The position numbers and the translations under genes were made by a program. A DNA stretch of 64,000 nucleotides. Origin: Klebsormidium nitens. Taxonomy: Eukaryota; Streptophyta; Klebsormidiophyceae; Klebsormidiales; Klebsormidiaceae. The notes beneath the pieces were generated by a model. The model searched no databases. It was not told the origin of the DNA and worked only from the letters and a program-made list of their open reading frames with translations. This document shows, one piece after another, positions 11,926 through 25,189 of this stretch. The stretch spans positions 118,898 through 182,897 of the forward strand of contig DF237076.1 of NCBI GenBank assembly GCA_000708835.1, written 5' to 3'. The number at the start of each line of letters is the position of its first letter. The first letter of the stretch is position 1.

Positions 11926-14900
11926 TCATTCACCGTGCATTCCTCCTCCCCTGAACTTCTTGGATCCGTTGGTAGTCGCCCCTCGTCCACGCACTTGCTG
12001 ATGCGAGGTAAACGTTCCTTTACCGCCGACATCAGCCCGTGCAGTTCCGGCATAAACGGCGCCTCCTCTCGTGCTAGAAGCGGGCCGGCCCCCTCGGTAG
12101 ATGCCCGAATCCCCTCTCCTTGACGGAGAGCTTCCCCGCCCCGGGCCTCCATACTCTCCTCTCCCCGAGCTCGATGGTCGACCTGCGAGAACGAGTGATG
12201 GGTTCAAGATGCTGGAGCAATGAGTCAGTACGACAACAGCCACGGGGGAAATCTGACGGGCGGGAAGCTTTGATCTTCTTCTGCTTGGGCCCAAATCTCC
12301 TCGGATGAAGTAAGTTTCGGTGGCTTGTCTGCACACATAGTGGTTCAGGATGATCGCAAACCTGTGTCCAGGGACTACGCTTGACCTGACGGTGCCTCTT
12401 AGCGGGAAAGCGTGACTATGCACACCGTTGATAATCGTCAGCGACGTGTTCACAACTCTGGGGAAGGCGTTCAATGTGCCGGAAGTTGTTTTGTCACGTC
12501 TTTTGAAGCATCGAATTTCGTTGTCAGCCACGCTACATACTCCGCAAATCACGGCTGATCCTGATGAGTCAATCTTTTGGTTTTGCGGTCATGAAAGGCA
12601 CTGGTCAACCGACGGGCAGCCCTTGCACCTTCAAACCAATTCATAGCGCATCGCCCTCCATAAGCCCGGACAGGTGAACGGCACGAGCAAACGACTTGCC
12701 CGTACATCAAAACAGCGGCAGAGAAGCAGCATAGAAAGGGCTCTGCAATATGGCTACATGCTGAGAAAGACCGCAAGCATTGGTTCGAGGGCAACTATGA
12801 TTGACTTTGTTTAGACCACGGCGTCCTTTTTTGGGCAGGTGAGATCAGCGTAGAAAATGCTCACCCCCCCGGGAGTGCCCCGCCCTCCCGCTCCCCCCCG
12901 GCCCAAGCATCGGTTCAACAGCAGATTGCAGTCGACTAAATTCAGACCGCAACGTCAAAATGGGGGGGTAAAGAACAGCGAAAATGCTCACCCCCCGGGG
13001 CTGTTCCCCGGCCTCCCACTGCCCCCCGGCCCAAACCAATGGCCCCGTGCCTTGGCAGCAGCCCCCAGTCGGAGCCCCTGCCCCGGCCCCGCCCGGAAGG
13101 AGGTGTTGGGTACCGCGACTTTGCAGAAGGACCGAGAAGGTCCAAGGGGTTCGGGGGTTTAGTTAGCGTAACCGTGCCGTAGGTTAGGCCCTCGGCGGAA
13201 AGGACGCAGGCGGCGGAGTAGAGGGACGCCTGGTAGATGACCGGGAGGGGGTCCCGGGGGTGCTTGATCTGCACAAGTACGAGAGCTGAGTGGCTAAAGG
13301 AAATGTAGACCCGTAAATACAACCCAAAACAACTTCTTAGGATTTGGACAGAAGTTTGCAGAAGTTATGTTCTCTAAGACATTCTTTCGGAAGGAGCGCA
13401 GAACGGAGAACGAGCGAATGGCGCTGGAGACGTTCAGGCAAGAAGATTGATATGACTGTAATTGGGTGGTAAGCGGAGCGTTTTTCAGCGTTTTGCACTG
13501 TTGCCAATCAACGATCCTGCGCATGAAGGGACACTATTGGTGAAGTTTCTCCATCTGGATTACATCGCAAAAGTGCTGACACATCGAAACTCCTAGCTTT
13601 CTGCTGAAAACGGAAGCATGGACTTCCTTTCAAAAATACGTGTTAGTCCAAAGGTCCAGAAACCAGATCGACCCTCGCTCTTGTTCGAATATCCGGTTCT
13701 TGCGGGAGTGTCTATTCCGAACGTCGATAATGGCCGATCCAGTAAAAGTCTCAAAACTCAAATCATTTGCGTATTACCCTCAATTTAACATTTCCGTTAG
13801 CCGCAACTAATACAACGCATCGCCCGCTGTTCACTATTGCAGTCCATCCAGTAGCAACACTGCTACTATCCATCACATTTACCTGTCGGAACGTCAAAGC
13901 TGGAATCCGATATCCATATTTCTGTAGCACAACAACACTGTCACATAACTCACCTTGAACGCAAACGTTGCCGCCAGACGCTCTCGTAAACAGTACAGCT
14001 GCGCGGCCTCGACGGCCGTCGTCTGGAATCTCAGCCACCGGTCCAGAACGACCGCCACCGGTTTTTCCGGCTGACTGAACAGCGCACTCCCGGGCTCCGG
14101 TTTCGGAGTTGGTCCCGCTTCTTCGTCATCCAAGTCGACTTCTACGTACTCCTGGGGGACCGGTTCTAAAGGCGCGACCGCCATTTCGGCGGCAAAGAGG
14201 ACCAAGGCGTGGGGCTGGACGACGGTGCTCGCACGGATGTACCTGAGGGGAAGGGCACGGTGCAAATCTGTCAGAAACCTTTTGAATCGTTTCTGAAAAG
14301 GAGTGGAGGTTCGCTTCTGTCAAAACAGCCAAGAATGCCTGCTGTCCTGCCTAAGAACCAGAGAGCGTCAACTGTCGGTTCCGTCCGTCCATTCCAAAAT
14401 CAGAGCTTGAAGATTAAGCGGTCGGGTCGGTGGTCAACACCCACGTGCGGAGATCCCTTGCGGTATGAGTTTTCAGAGGCCAATTTTGGGAAAGTACTGT
14501 GGTGAGCTATGAGCTATCTACTACATCACCTCCACACCGCACAGAGGCACGTTGGCAGCAGACAAGAAGGGAACGCCTTTAGTCGCAGAACCCCCAATTG
14601 GAGCGAAACCAGTCGAGTGAAACAGCTTTGTTTCCTGGACAGACACGAAGCGGAGCGAGACTTCGAACGAACGGAAAAGTTAGGGGCGACAGGAAAGGAA
14701 GCCGCTCACTGAAGGCCTGCCCGCGCTTGAAAATATTCTTTTCCGACAAACACGGAGAAAAGCGAGCGACAACTTGAAAAGATCCTTAAAAAAGGCAGAA
14801 GGCGACAGGAACAGAAGCGGCTCACATGAAGGACCCGTCGCGCGTGATCTTTCTCGTTCAGATGCACACGGACAGTGAGCAGAAATCCATAGGAACTTCA

Positions 14901-17900
14901 AAGAACTTTAGAAGAGTTTTCGACAGACGGAGCGCAACAGGGGGCGAAGCGGCTCACATGAAGGCCTCCCCACGCATGATCTCGTCGAAGACGAGCAGCG
15001 TAGATGCAGAACGCTCGTCCCCCAGGCGCGCGTTGCTGGTCAGCCGGTGGTTCACGCTGTTTGGATGGAGCCGCACCTTGTCGTTTCCTGCCGTGACGAT
15101 GCTCGCCTTCCCCGTCGCGCCCTCGCGGGACGGCAGCAGACTGCCCACCAGAGGGTACATACCGGCTGGAGAAAGTATGGTACCGGAGTCACAACGGGTC
15201 TTTATGGTGGTGCAAGTGATACGCAAATCTTGAGAAGATTCGATAATCTACTCAAGATTATCGAATGTGACACTTGCGTAGGCTCAAGTCTGCCTTGTGG
15301 ACGCAGCAGGACGGCAGCAGACCGCCGATCACAGGGTACATACCGGCTGCAACGGGCGGTACCGAAGGTTCACTCCGAAGTGGGCGTTCTACTTGGAACA
15401 GCATTTCGCGTTTCCAGGTTCCGACAGCGACTGCTGCGATTCGTCGTGAATGGCCGCACAGCGCGCTCTGATTCAACTCAGAAGCAGATTTACTAAGACA
15501 CTCTTAGCCTGGCAGGTTGCTCGCCCGGAAGAGCTATGTCTTCAGAGCCAAGACTGTTAAGGCCAATTGGAGGACATGGACATGTATGCAGTTTCAGTAA
15601 GGGGCCAAGCCTGACGATGCAATCCTTCAACCACTCGTGAAACCTCACACGATAACCCTGGTTTTCTTCCATTGTCAAACTCGCACGAGCTATTGCTTGA
15701 TGCGGGTAGGTTCAAAATAATGCAACCGACCGGGAAGCATGGCTGTATAAGAGGGTAAGTGCCAAGGGACAGGAACCCGCCTTGTGAGACCCAGCGCCTC
15801 GACATCCTGTTCAGACCAAATGTTTTTAATATCCAAGCTGAGATGAGAGAGCGCCGCTTGCCTGCCAGCACGGCACGGACGAGGCCCGGGTCTCTCGCGT
15901 TGGCACTGCATGGCACCGCTTCCCCCTGCCGGCTCTTGGGGATGAACCCGCGCTGTGCTAATTCGGACTGCAGCTGCTGCCGCATGCCCTAAACAGAAAA
16001 ACGAAGTTCAATGTGGAAACAGTGTTTCTGATTACTAAACAAGAAGGAGCACGGATGTCCTTTCGGCGGCTCCATTCAAAATGCCTTCAAAAAATTGGGT
16101 CAACTTTCTACAAACCTGGAAGCCGGCCGAAACGATCTAGAACGAGCCACAGTCACAGCGCCAATCACCAGAAACGCTGAATACTAGGGGGGAAGCGTCG
16201 GGCAGATCTCGGTCGGACCTCTGATACAAACGAACTCTTAGGTTGTTTGACAACGTCACAAGTCGTCTGTTTGACGGCCTTACAAGTTGTTTAGTACGGT
16301 CAGATGTAGGATCCTAAATGCACGCAAAACGCTTTTCACGTGCCTCCCCACCTATCAGCCTTCGCGACTCATCCAACCGTTCAGTTAAAACCCTGTTCCG
16401 TTTCCGTTCCGGGACCCTCACCTGCAGCATGTTCATGGTACCGCCGTTGATGAAGAAACGGTCGCAGAACTCCTTTTCGCAGCCGCTATCCTTGGCCGCC
16501 CGCCATCCTTCAAACGCAGCGATAAGCGCCAAATGGTCGCTACCACCGCCGTAGCTCTCCGTCAGGATGAACTTTCCGCCAGCGGCTTTTCGTCTCTGTA
16601 AACACAAAAACCCTCGAACGCTGTGGTGGGCTCAAGTTGGCAGCATAAGCAGCAAATGAATGCAGAAAGTGAGCCTTTGATTTTCATTTTTCGCATGAGG
16701 AGACGATGAAACCCGTGCGGCCTCAGCTTTTACAATCCTTTAATGTCCACATTCACGGAGCTGACGCTACCGGAACAAGCCCCACTTTCCTTCCCTCCTT
16801 CGCGGACCGTTCATGGGTTCAACCCGCTTGTTTCTCACTCAACCGCTCGCAGAAGCAATCTTACGGCTCCATGGAGACCGGAACAGACAGCACTTGTCAT
16901 CAGCGCCCCAAAGTGCTTCGAAGCGTTTTAGGCCTGAGCCGTTTAGTGATGACCAGCCCCAAACATCCTGCTCTGGTAATCAACGATAACGTTATCATTT
17001 TGCCTCTTCGACATGCAAGTGGAAGGGTTTCTAAAGCGGTACGGACCTGCTCGAGTGTGACCGGTAGCACAAAGGGGTCCCGGTAGGATGCCCCGCACGC
17101 GACCGTCAGCGCTGGATCGAGACAGTCGAACAGAATCGCGTGCAGCAGCATCTTAGCGGTGGTTGGGCTCAGTGGCAGGCTCGCCAGATGAAGTCCAAGC
17201 CGCGTCAGGCTTTCGTCAGCACCGAGTGCGCCGATGTCGTGGAGAAGGGCGACCGCGTTGGCCACAGACTGCGGTGAGGAGGAGGCTTCAAAGCGTCAAT
17301 TTTCCGGACCAGAGTTTTGAGTGTACATCCGAGCGGCGTCAGGCTTTCGTCAGCACCCAGTGCGCCGAATGTTGTGAAGAAGCGCGACCGCGTTGACGAT
17401 GGTGGGAAGATGGCCTCTATGTGTTGGTATATCGCCCGGGCTTGGAATTTTGGCGACCAGGATGTTGAATACGGATCCAAGCCTGGTCGGGCTTACGACA
17501 GCACCGAGCGCGCCAATGTCATGGAGCAGCGCGATCGCATTGGCGACAGACAGTGACGGGGACGAGAGCGTCTTCAGCTGTCCAGTTTTTCATCGAAGCT
17601 CGAGGCTCCTGAGACTCTCTCAATGAGTGATGAACAATTTCTATTTAAGATTGGAAACAAGAACCCTCCAAAACGAGGCTCCTCTTCTAGAACAAGAAAA
17701 TAATTGGTGCACGTCGAAAGATCCACTCTACGCCCGGCGTATGCTTTTCTTCCCTGGGTGAAAGTGACGTGGGCCCTCGTCTAGAATTCCAGATTCCAAA
17801 CCTCTTCTCTCGCTGCGCACCTGTTCGTTGGGAGGCTCCACCGCTTTCTTGAGGAATTCCTGGATGGTCACGTTTGGGTCCAGTAGCTTGACCTGCGAGT

Positions 17901-20900
17901 CAAGGATAAAGACTGTTCAGAACTTCGACTCGAACGCAAAACTTGTGACTCCCACGCACCGTTTTCAAGGGCTTTGAAACGCCGGTCGCTAGCCGACGTC
18001 GCAGTCTATTCGCTAGAGCTTCTTTCTTCAGTTGTGTGGATCTGTGCAATCTCACATCCACGCGCAAGTCTTTTCCATAGTTCAAAACCGCAGGGTTCAT
18101 CTCTTTTCGCGCACGTCTGTGCGGCCGTTCCTGGGCGTGGCTTTGTACACATCCGAATATCTTTCAGCCGCCAAAATGTTGTTTGAAGTACTGTGATAGA
18201 GCTGCAAGATTTTTGGACGGGGGAGGTGCGACCACTCGGTTTGATTATAGCAGCTGTAAGGGCCTCGAAGCTACTGGATACATATGTTTAGCCTTACCTG
18301 CAACCCTAGCTCGTCGAGAGGAGTCCTTTTGAGCTCCGGTACTTGGAACTCGAGCATGGCCGCGTGCCGCGCTTTGGAGAACAGGTGGTAGCACACACCT
18401 GAGAAGAGTGAGAAAGGATTAAGAACAACCCTCGTACAGCTTCTTTGCAAGCTTGGAGATTCCTGAAGCAAGGGCCGAGTTTCGCATATGCAGCTGATAT
18501 ACCTGATTGGTCTTGAAGGGCATTTGGACGCGGGTTAGAAACAAAACAGGCGTAGGCGATTTCGTGCTGGATCCAGGCCATCCCTTTTTCTCCCGCGCTT
18601 GAACGCTCCTGTCAGCATACACATGTCTCTTGCACATCCGATCAAGCTGAAAAAAAAGAAAAGAACGTCTATCCAAGCTAATACACCAACTTTTCCAAAA
18701 TCCTGAATTAGACCCCTGCATTACAAAACTTTAAACAACCGCTTAACCCCACCTGCCCGCACTCGCCCCGCCCGCCCCTCCCGCTGCCGCGCGCTCGCCT
18801 TCGAGATCCATCCGCACTGAAGGGTCGACACGTTGGTGAACGGGTCGTAGCTCTTCTCCTTGACCTTCCCGGAATCGATAACGTAGACCACGTCATCGAT
18901 CGTGATGGCGGTCTCCGCAATATTGGTCGCCAGCACGATCTTGCGCGTGCCGGCGGGCGGGCGGGTAAACACTTTCTTCTGGTCGGCGACTGGGACCTGG
19001 GGACACGGGACGGTCCAGTGTCAAGAGGCATTTCCTTGTCACAAAATATGATTAGCAACGTTCGGAACGGGACAAAAGGTAGCTGCTTATGGCCGTGCCT
19101 CCGACTCAGGTCAGGAGGTGTCGTGTCGTCGTGTCAGGAGCTCGTGTCAATGTGTGCAGCGCTTCTAAGATTGAGAAGAAACGAATGACGAAAGATCGGT
19201 TAAATCTTGAAATGAGAACTATATAAGAGGGAAGCAGCAGAGCATACTATGCGATTGTGCTTGAGGATGGCTAATCCACTTTAGAAAGGCGAGGGCGCCA
19301 CGTCACAGAAAGTGGCAAAGCAAGTTGAGGAAGTCACAAGGAAGAAAAGTGAGGAGACGGGAAGGCCTGTTGGACGAGAGCCGGCGAAACGGGTGTCGAG
19401 AAGTAAAGGCGGAGCGGGAAACGGCAAGAGACGATGCGCAGTTCGTGAAGAGCACGTTGGCAGCATGGGACGCCGAAGTGGCAGTGTTGAGAGGCGGAGT
19501 GGAAAACTTTGCTCTCACCATAGAGTGCAGCGGCAGCACGCGGAAGCGCGAGTCATCTTTGAAGATCGGCGACGCGGCCAGCTTGTCCCGCAGGTTCGTG
19601 ATCTCCTCCCAGCCCGGCAGGAAAACTAGAACGGCGCCGTCGTCCGAGTTGCGTCCGTCGCCAGCGTCCGCGTAGCTGCGCTCCTGGCCGTTCGGACGGC
19701 AAATGTACGCCAGCACCTGTACGCGAAGGAGGAGGTCGATATCGTGATTTAGCAGGCTTTCAAAGGGATTGGTACAATTTTGTTCAATGACAATATATGT
19801 GGTAAACAGAACCGCTTTTCGATGATGTCACTCGTCAAGACGATAGAGCACGCGGACAGGCGTCGAGAGACATCTGGGAGTGTCAGCCACTGTCTAATAA
19901 AGCCATTCTCGCCAGGACTGTAGCCAAGTCGAAACGACTCTGTCTGTCAGATAGATCGAATTGCTGTACACGAAGTTGCTTCTCTTTCTCTACGTGAGGC
20001 CCCTCCTCCAACACCTAGCAGTGCTAGAGTAGTTCTCGCCCTCACTGCATCAACGTGATCCTTCTCTTCATCACATCTTTGGACAACAGGTAGAACAATA
20101 GATCATCCTACAGAACGCAGAGTTTCAAAGACATCCTTCAAATGGATTACTGTCCGCTTCATCCTCTTTACAAAACCGTAGACTTGTTTCTCCAGGCATA
20201 ACCCTGACATAATTTCGTGGGTTTCCTTGACCCCTCACCTGCTGAATCAAATTCAGGTCCACTTCTTCGACATCCACTCCCGCCTGGTACTTTCGCAGCA
20301 CCGCCGCTTCCACGTCCTTTTCCTTGCTCGCCTCTAGTTTCTCCTCATGCTTCTGAACCGTTTCCACAATTTCTGGAAATCCAAAATTCTCCGCCCACTC
20401 GGCCGCCGTCGCGCCATCCCACGACGCCAGGTTTGCGTCCGCGCCTAGTTCCAACAACATCGCCACGTCATCCACCCGCCCCTTCCCGGCCGCGACCATC
20501 AGCGGCGACGCGCCCGTCTCGCTATGCTGAAAGTTGACCAATAGCTTATTGGCGCCGCGGTCGCCGTATGCGACGAGCTCCATAAGCGGCTCGAAGTCGG
20601 CGTCCATCCAGGCACGTGCCAGGGCGTCGTCCATAGCGTATCGGTCCTCGTCGGAGAGGCGGTTAATGTCCAAAGCGGGGTCGGTTTGCAGGGTCTGCGC
20701 GTGCTGCTCTGCGAAGCCGGTCATAGTGAGGACGTCTTCCAGGAAGTAGCTTTTCACCTGGAAGAGACGACATATATCGTTCAGTCGTTCCGCCGTAACT
20801 TCGTCCATCACTCTCTGGATCGGAGAAGACCAGCAGGCAAGGACGAATGAAAAGCTTGAGGGCGCTTCCAAGCACTATAAGCTGGACGGCGATCCGTTAG

Positions 20901-23885
20901 GAGGTATATACTGTGGCATGATCTTCTCCACTTTGATACATTGAGGCGCCTAGTGCCACAGCGAATGTTTAAGAAGTGGCGACAGGTAAATGCGGATGAA
21001 GAAGGATACATCGACCGTTTGATTCAAATTTTGTGCTCGTGGACTAAAACAACTTCTCTTCATTAAGCCAGTCATGACTCGGCGGCTAAACGTAAAAGAA
21101 AGACGAAGCATGGACAAACTTTCCCCTATGGCCACTGTGGACAGTCGCGGCAGGCGCCAGTTCGTGTTTTGACCGGACAACGAACTGTCTACAACCCCGT
21201 AAGGGATAAGGAACAAAGGCGAAACGCCATAAAAAATTGGAAAAAGACTCACCGGGTGTGTGAACCCTGGGACCGTGATGACGGGGCACCCCCCAAAGTA
21301 GCCCGCAAACAGATCCGCGTTGAGCGTCGCGCTCATGAGCACTAGCCGCAAGTCCGGCCGCTTCGGCAGAATGTCCCTCAGAATGATCAGCACGAAATCC
21401 GCAAACTTGTCCCGCTCGTGGATCTCGTCCACGACGATGTGCGTCGCGTCGATGTCGACCTCGTTTTCCGCCTCTAGTTCCTCCACGGCCTTTTTGCGTG
21501 CCGCCCCCGTGAGTTTCCGCAGCAGAATGCCGTTCGTGCAGAACATCAGGGAGGAGTTTGGGCCCCCGACTGTGTCTAACCGGATCTGATAACCCACGGT
21601 TCCCCCGAGCGCCTCCCCCCGTTCGTTTGCCACGCGCTCGGCGACCGTCATTGCCGAGATGCGCCTTGGCTGAGTGCACAGAATCTTGCACGGTCGCCCT
21701 TTCTCCCAGCACGAATCGAGTAGGAACTGCGGCACCTGCGTCGTTTTTCCACACCCTGTCTCGCCCGCGATCAGAACCACCTGGTTATTGTTAACCGCTT
21801 CGGTTATCACGTCCTTGAACCCTGCGATTGGGAGCTTCTCGCGGAGCGCCATGATCTGCCGCAAGCTCGCGTCCCCTTTGAGGCGTCTCTGAAGGGCGGA
21901 GAACTGGCTCGTGACGTCGGCTGATGTCATGGGGGGCGGACGGCTCTGGACCCGGCGCTCGGGGGCGTATGGTCCCTCGGCCTCGACCCGTCCGGAGGCG
22001 ACACCTGGCGGGCCCTCGCCCATTGCTGCATCAAGCTCTTCCTGCCACATAAAGATTACGCAAAGCGGAGTCAGAATATATCAACCCCTTAATCACCGAC
22101 CAACTCGGCATCTTTGCAAGACGATGTTTCGGGCTGAAGTTGAAGACAAACGAACCCACTCCTCAGGAGAAGCCGGAATGTGCTCCGTCCCTTGTGTACA
22201 CTTGCAAAAGAGACGCTGCGAAGGTTGCCGTTGCAATTGATGTTCTACTTCAGAAGTAGGGAAAGCGCTAAAGAGAATGCGAACGGGCGACCTCTCAATC
22301 TATCTCGTTGTTTCATGAACACGTGCGGAGGAATGCGGAGGAATCCCCACCACCTCCTATATTCTCGCCCAGTCCTTCACCAGATGGGTTTTGTAAGACG
22401 GGTCAGTCTCCATCACAGGAACGTGAAGCGGCTTGTTTTGCAAGGACAGAACATGAGAATTCGCGTGGGCCGGGTGCGAAGCGCTGACCTGTGTTGGGGG
22501 AAAGTTCATGAAGAGCTCCAGCATGGCCGCCTGAGACTGGATGCTGAACGGGAGCTGCGTGGCCGAGCGACTGACTGCGACGGCTTTTGGTTTGAAAACA
22601 GTAACCCGCCGGTCAGCACCAGTACTGCACGAGGAAGCGGTGGTGTCCTGAGCTATGAACTGATTCTTGGGTCTGGCCGATCCTGCGACTTTTGGATTGT
22701 TGCTGACCTGACCAATTCATTTGCTAGAATGTAGAAAAGGATTTGGGATACAGTTAATTGGACAAACTTATCGAGAAAGAATGCTACTTGGGGGCCAGCC
22801 ATAAAGTTGACCTGCTCTGAGAAACTTGATGCCAGTACTGCTTCAACTGAACAAGACTGAATCATTGAGATCTCCTTGAGTCTGAATAGAAACGCTGACG
22901 CAGACATGCCACACCAGGAAAACCACTCTATCCCTTCGGCTTGAGCTGGGCTTTTGTGTGTAGACAGGAGGTATAGACGAGGTTCGAGTATGTCCAGGCA
23001 AACAGATATACCACTTCTGCATCAACATTCTGCCACCTGCTACCATTGAATCAGCCAAGACAAGGTCAAATATTCTTATATCCCTCTCAGAACAAACTTC
23101 AACACAACAAAAAAGTTGAGGTGTGTGTCCATCCCTGGTGCCACTTACCCGTAGCTCTTGGATTTCAGTCCATACTTCTGGCTCAGGTTATGGACAATGG
23201 CCCGATCGTGGTTGCTCAGACCTGCCTCAAATGTGTACTCTGCAAGCGAACGAGTATACTCTTCAGCAAGGTGAAATGCAGTTTGCCTGGTGGACAATCT
23301 TGTGTTCCCATGGTGGGGCTATCAGTTCGGCTCAAGCATTGGGAACATGTGTTTGACCGCTTAAATGCGAGAGCTTGCCTTTGATTAGAATAATCGACCA
23401 GGGGCACGAAACTCAAAAAGGCCCCAGAAACTAGTTGAGAAAAGCCAAACTCAACATCCTCAATTAAAGTGTCATCTAAGAAGCTTTCAGTGTGAACTCC
23501 TATCACCCCTCATGTTGATATGACCGTGCTTCAGGTAGACAATCACAGCTCCGGTTTCTCAGTAGCTGTATCAGATTCTAAAAGGACGTTGGGATTAGAT
23601 TTCAAAAAGACATTTGATGGAACAGACTCAAGTCAGACGACTTCTATCGGGTTCAGGCTTGCTCTTTCCGCCTTTTGCCTCCCAAGCCAAGTGACAGGAA
23701 ACGCTAAGAATGACTTTTATCTGGTGCACTGGTACGCAAGAAGCATGTAATGTAAGTGCAAACTTCCTTTAAGCAACTGCAACCTCCAAACCCGTACCTG
23801 TATCGGTGCTCTCCCGAAACTTCTCCACCTGATCTGCAATGCTGATGCGGCTCTCCTCCGACACCGGACGCATGCCGGGCGCCAT
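11926..23885 (-). CDS. R3H / DEIH-box RNA helicase with ankyrin insert (plant NIH / DExH2-like, YTHDC2-related)
   Basis: ATP-dependent RNA helicase of about 1,260 aa in 16 exons: 23885-23798, 23239-23149, 22624-22489, 22041-21253, 20757-20239, 19716-19519, 18996-18753, 18398-18298, 17892-17821, 17268-17047, 16595-16422, 15988-15862, 15165-14958, 14242-13954, 13268 to about 12990, and 12182-11926. Domain order: an R3H domain (HDRAIVHNLSQKYGLKSKS), then RecA1 with GETGCGKTTQ, DEIH (VVDEIHERD) and MSATLN. Two ankyrin repeats follow (TGASPLMVAAGKGRVDDVA). RecA2 has FLPGWEEI, NIAETAITIDDVVYVIDSG and REGRAGR. HA2 (YRDPFVLPV), an OB-fold region (YCLRERLAATFAF) and a Gly/Arg-rich tail (after 12182) complete it. 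No YTH domain was seen. The ATG at 23885 is the first after an in-frame stop. The intron after 15862 has a GC donor. Five exon ends carry tandem relics in flanking introns. Confidence 0.93.
12853..13050 (-). repeat. Tandem duplication of a helicase exon 3' end and donor
   Basis: Two copies about 127 bp apart (gaaaatgctcacccccc at about 12854 and 12981) each carry, on the minus strand, a Gly/Pro-rich exon end and a GTGAGC splice donor. Either donor could end the Gly/Arg-rich exon that starts at 13268, so alternative C-terminal-linker lengths are possible. Confidence 0.8.
14690..14985 (-). repeat. Three tandem copies of a helicase exon 3' end
   Basis: The real end of exon 15165-14958 with its GTGAGC donor is at 14952-14985 (agcggctcacatgaaggc). 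Degenerate copies lie downstream on the minus strand at about 14814 and 14700, spaced about 130 and 117 bp. The middle copy keeps gctcacatgaagg, that is, the donor. The third has lost part of it. Confidence 0.8.
15300..15375 (-). repeat. Duplicated 5' end of helicase exon 15165-14958
   Basis: The bases here match the acceptor and start of the real exon (about 15130-15190) at an offset of about 181 bp; both share ggacggcagcagac and agggtacataccggctg. On the minus strand the copy still reads AAGMYPVIGGLLPS, against AAGMYPLVGSLLPS in the real exon, then diverges. It lacks a matching downstream exon body. Confidence 0.85.
17160..17570 (-). repeat. Three tandem copies of the 5' half of a helicase exon
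   Basis: The real exon (17268-17047) reads SVANAVALLHDIGALGADES. Two further copies lie upstream in the preceding intron, centred near 17370 and 17520. Copy 3 reads SVANAIALLHDIGALGAVVS. Copy 2 has an extra base (gccgaatgtt versus gccgatgtc) that shifts its frame. The shared aggctttcgtcagcac landmark is offset by 136 and then 149 bp. Confidence 0.88.
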
Positions 23886-25189
23886 GCCGCCACGTCCGCG
23901 CCCCCGCCCGTTACGCCCCCCCCCCGGTCTTGCATGCTTGCAATGACAACTTGCGCGAATGTGTATCGCAACCGAACTTTGCTGTGTGCGTGTCTATGTG
24001 CTACTGTTATGTGCACCTCCCTGGCTATCTTCCAAAGAGAGGGGTTCACATGAGAGGGAGCTGTCGTTATGCTAGGCTATGTTAGGAGCTGGAGAGCAGC
24101 GACTCCCCTTGCATGACACAACAAGTATTGAGCAGCAGTGATTCCTGCGCCCAAGGCCCAGACGCACAGGGAATGTTGTGGCTGGCCGCCTTTCTGCCAG
24201 TACTTTTCCCCACCTTTTCCCCTGGCAAAATGCGGTCCAGACAGGGACTCTGTGCGTCAGTGTCACGTTGTGTCAACAACGAAGGCCGTCATCTGGTGAT
24301 CAGTTTCATGAGCAGGTCCTTCTCTTATAATAGTTACCTACCTATATAGAATTTACCTCGCAATATTCCACACAAAAACTCGCCGGGAATGGGGGTCTAG
24401 AATCTTTGACCATGGCATAGGCCCTGCTTGCCGAAAGGCGGTAGCCGCTATCTCATGAAAGTACGTACATGGAGAAACAAATTCCCCCTGTTTTAGGGGA
24501 TTTGTTTTGAGGACGTACACCGTACACGTATCGAAGTCGCTCCTGTTCAGGGCGCGCTAGCGCTGGTGCCAGCATGCACGCATCAAGCAACCACCATCTG
24601 CTGGAGAACCCTTCATGATGCCATTGGCAGATCTTGCAGCTTTCTACCTGCGGTAGCTTCTTTTGTGGTCTCCTTGCAAACCACATTCAGGCCCATTCGC
24701 TGTGATTTTGCAGACCACAGTAGCATCAACAGAAGCGCCACCGCAAGCAAGTGCTAACCTTTGTCCACAGACTCCTGCAGGTGGAACTTAGGGTTTGGCA
24801 GCAGCTCATTCGGAAAGGTTAGGGCATGTGAAGGAATGCAGTCGCTCGGAAATAGCGGAATGCTGACCGTCCAGCTGGCTCTGCGGGCAGATGACAAGCT
24901 GCGGGACCGGAAAGAGGTAGGGAAGTGCAAGACGAGGTGCGAAGGAATCCATGGTTGAGTCTAGATGACTATCGTTCAGCAATGCAAGTTCTGGATAACA
25001 GCGTCAGGGCTGTGGGCTCAGATGGGCGAAGGAACTGGTCAAGCTTAACACAACTTGATTCGAAGTGACGTGGTTACAACATGTAATCAGGATCTCAACG
25101 TAGTTCTGTGTGAAAGAGTTGGCCATTCAATAGTCAAGTGCACCTTTCAAGCCGCCAAGCTTGAAAGCAATCACCGAAAGCATCTTGAA
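23886..25189. promoter_or_regulatory. Divergent intergenic region between the helicase and SET genes
   Basis: This 1.3-kb head-to-head gap should hold both promoters and 5' UTRs. It contains a run of ten C at about 23926-23935 just upstream of the helicase start. No additional gene is supported; the small frames on both strands lack family features. Confidence 0.4.
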
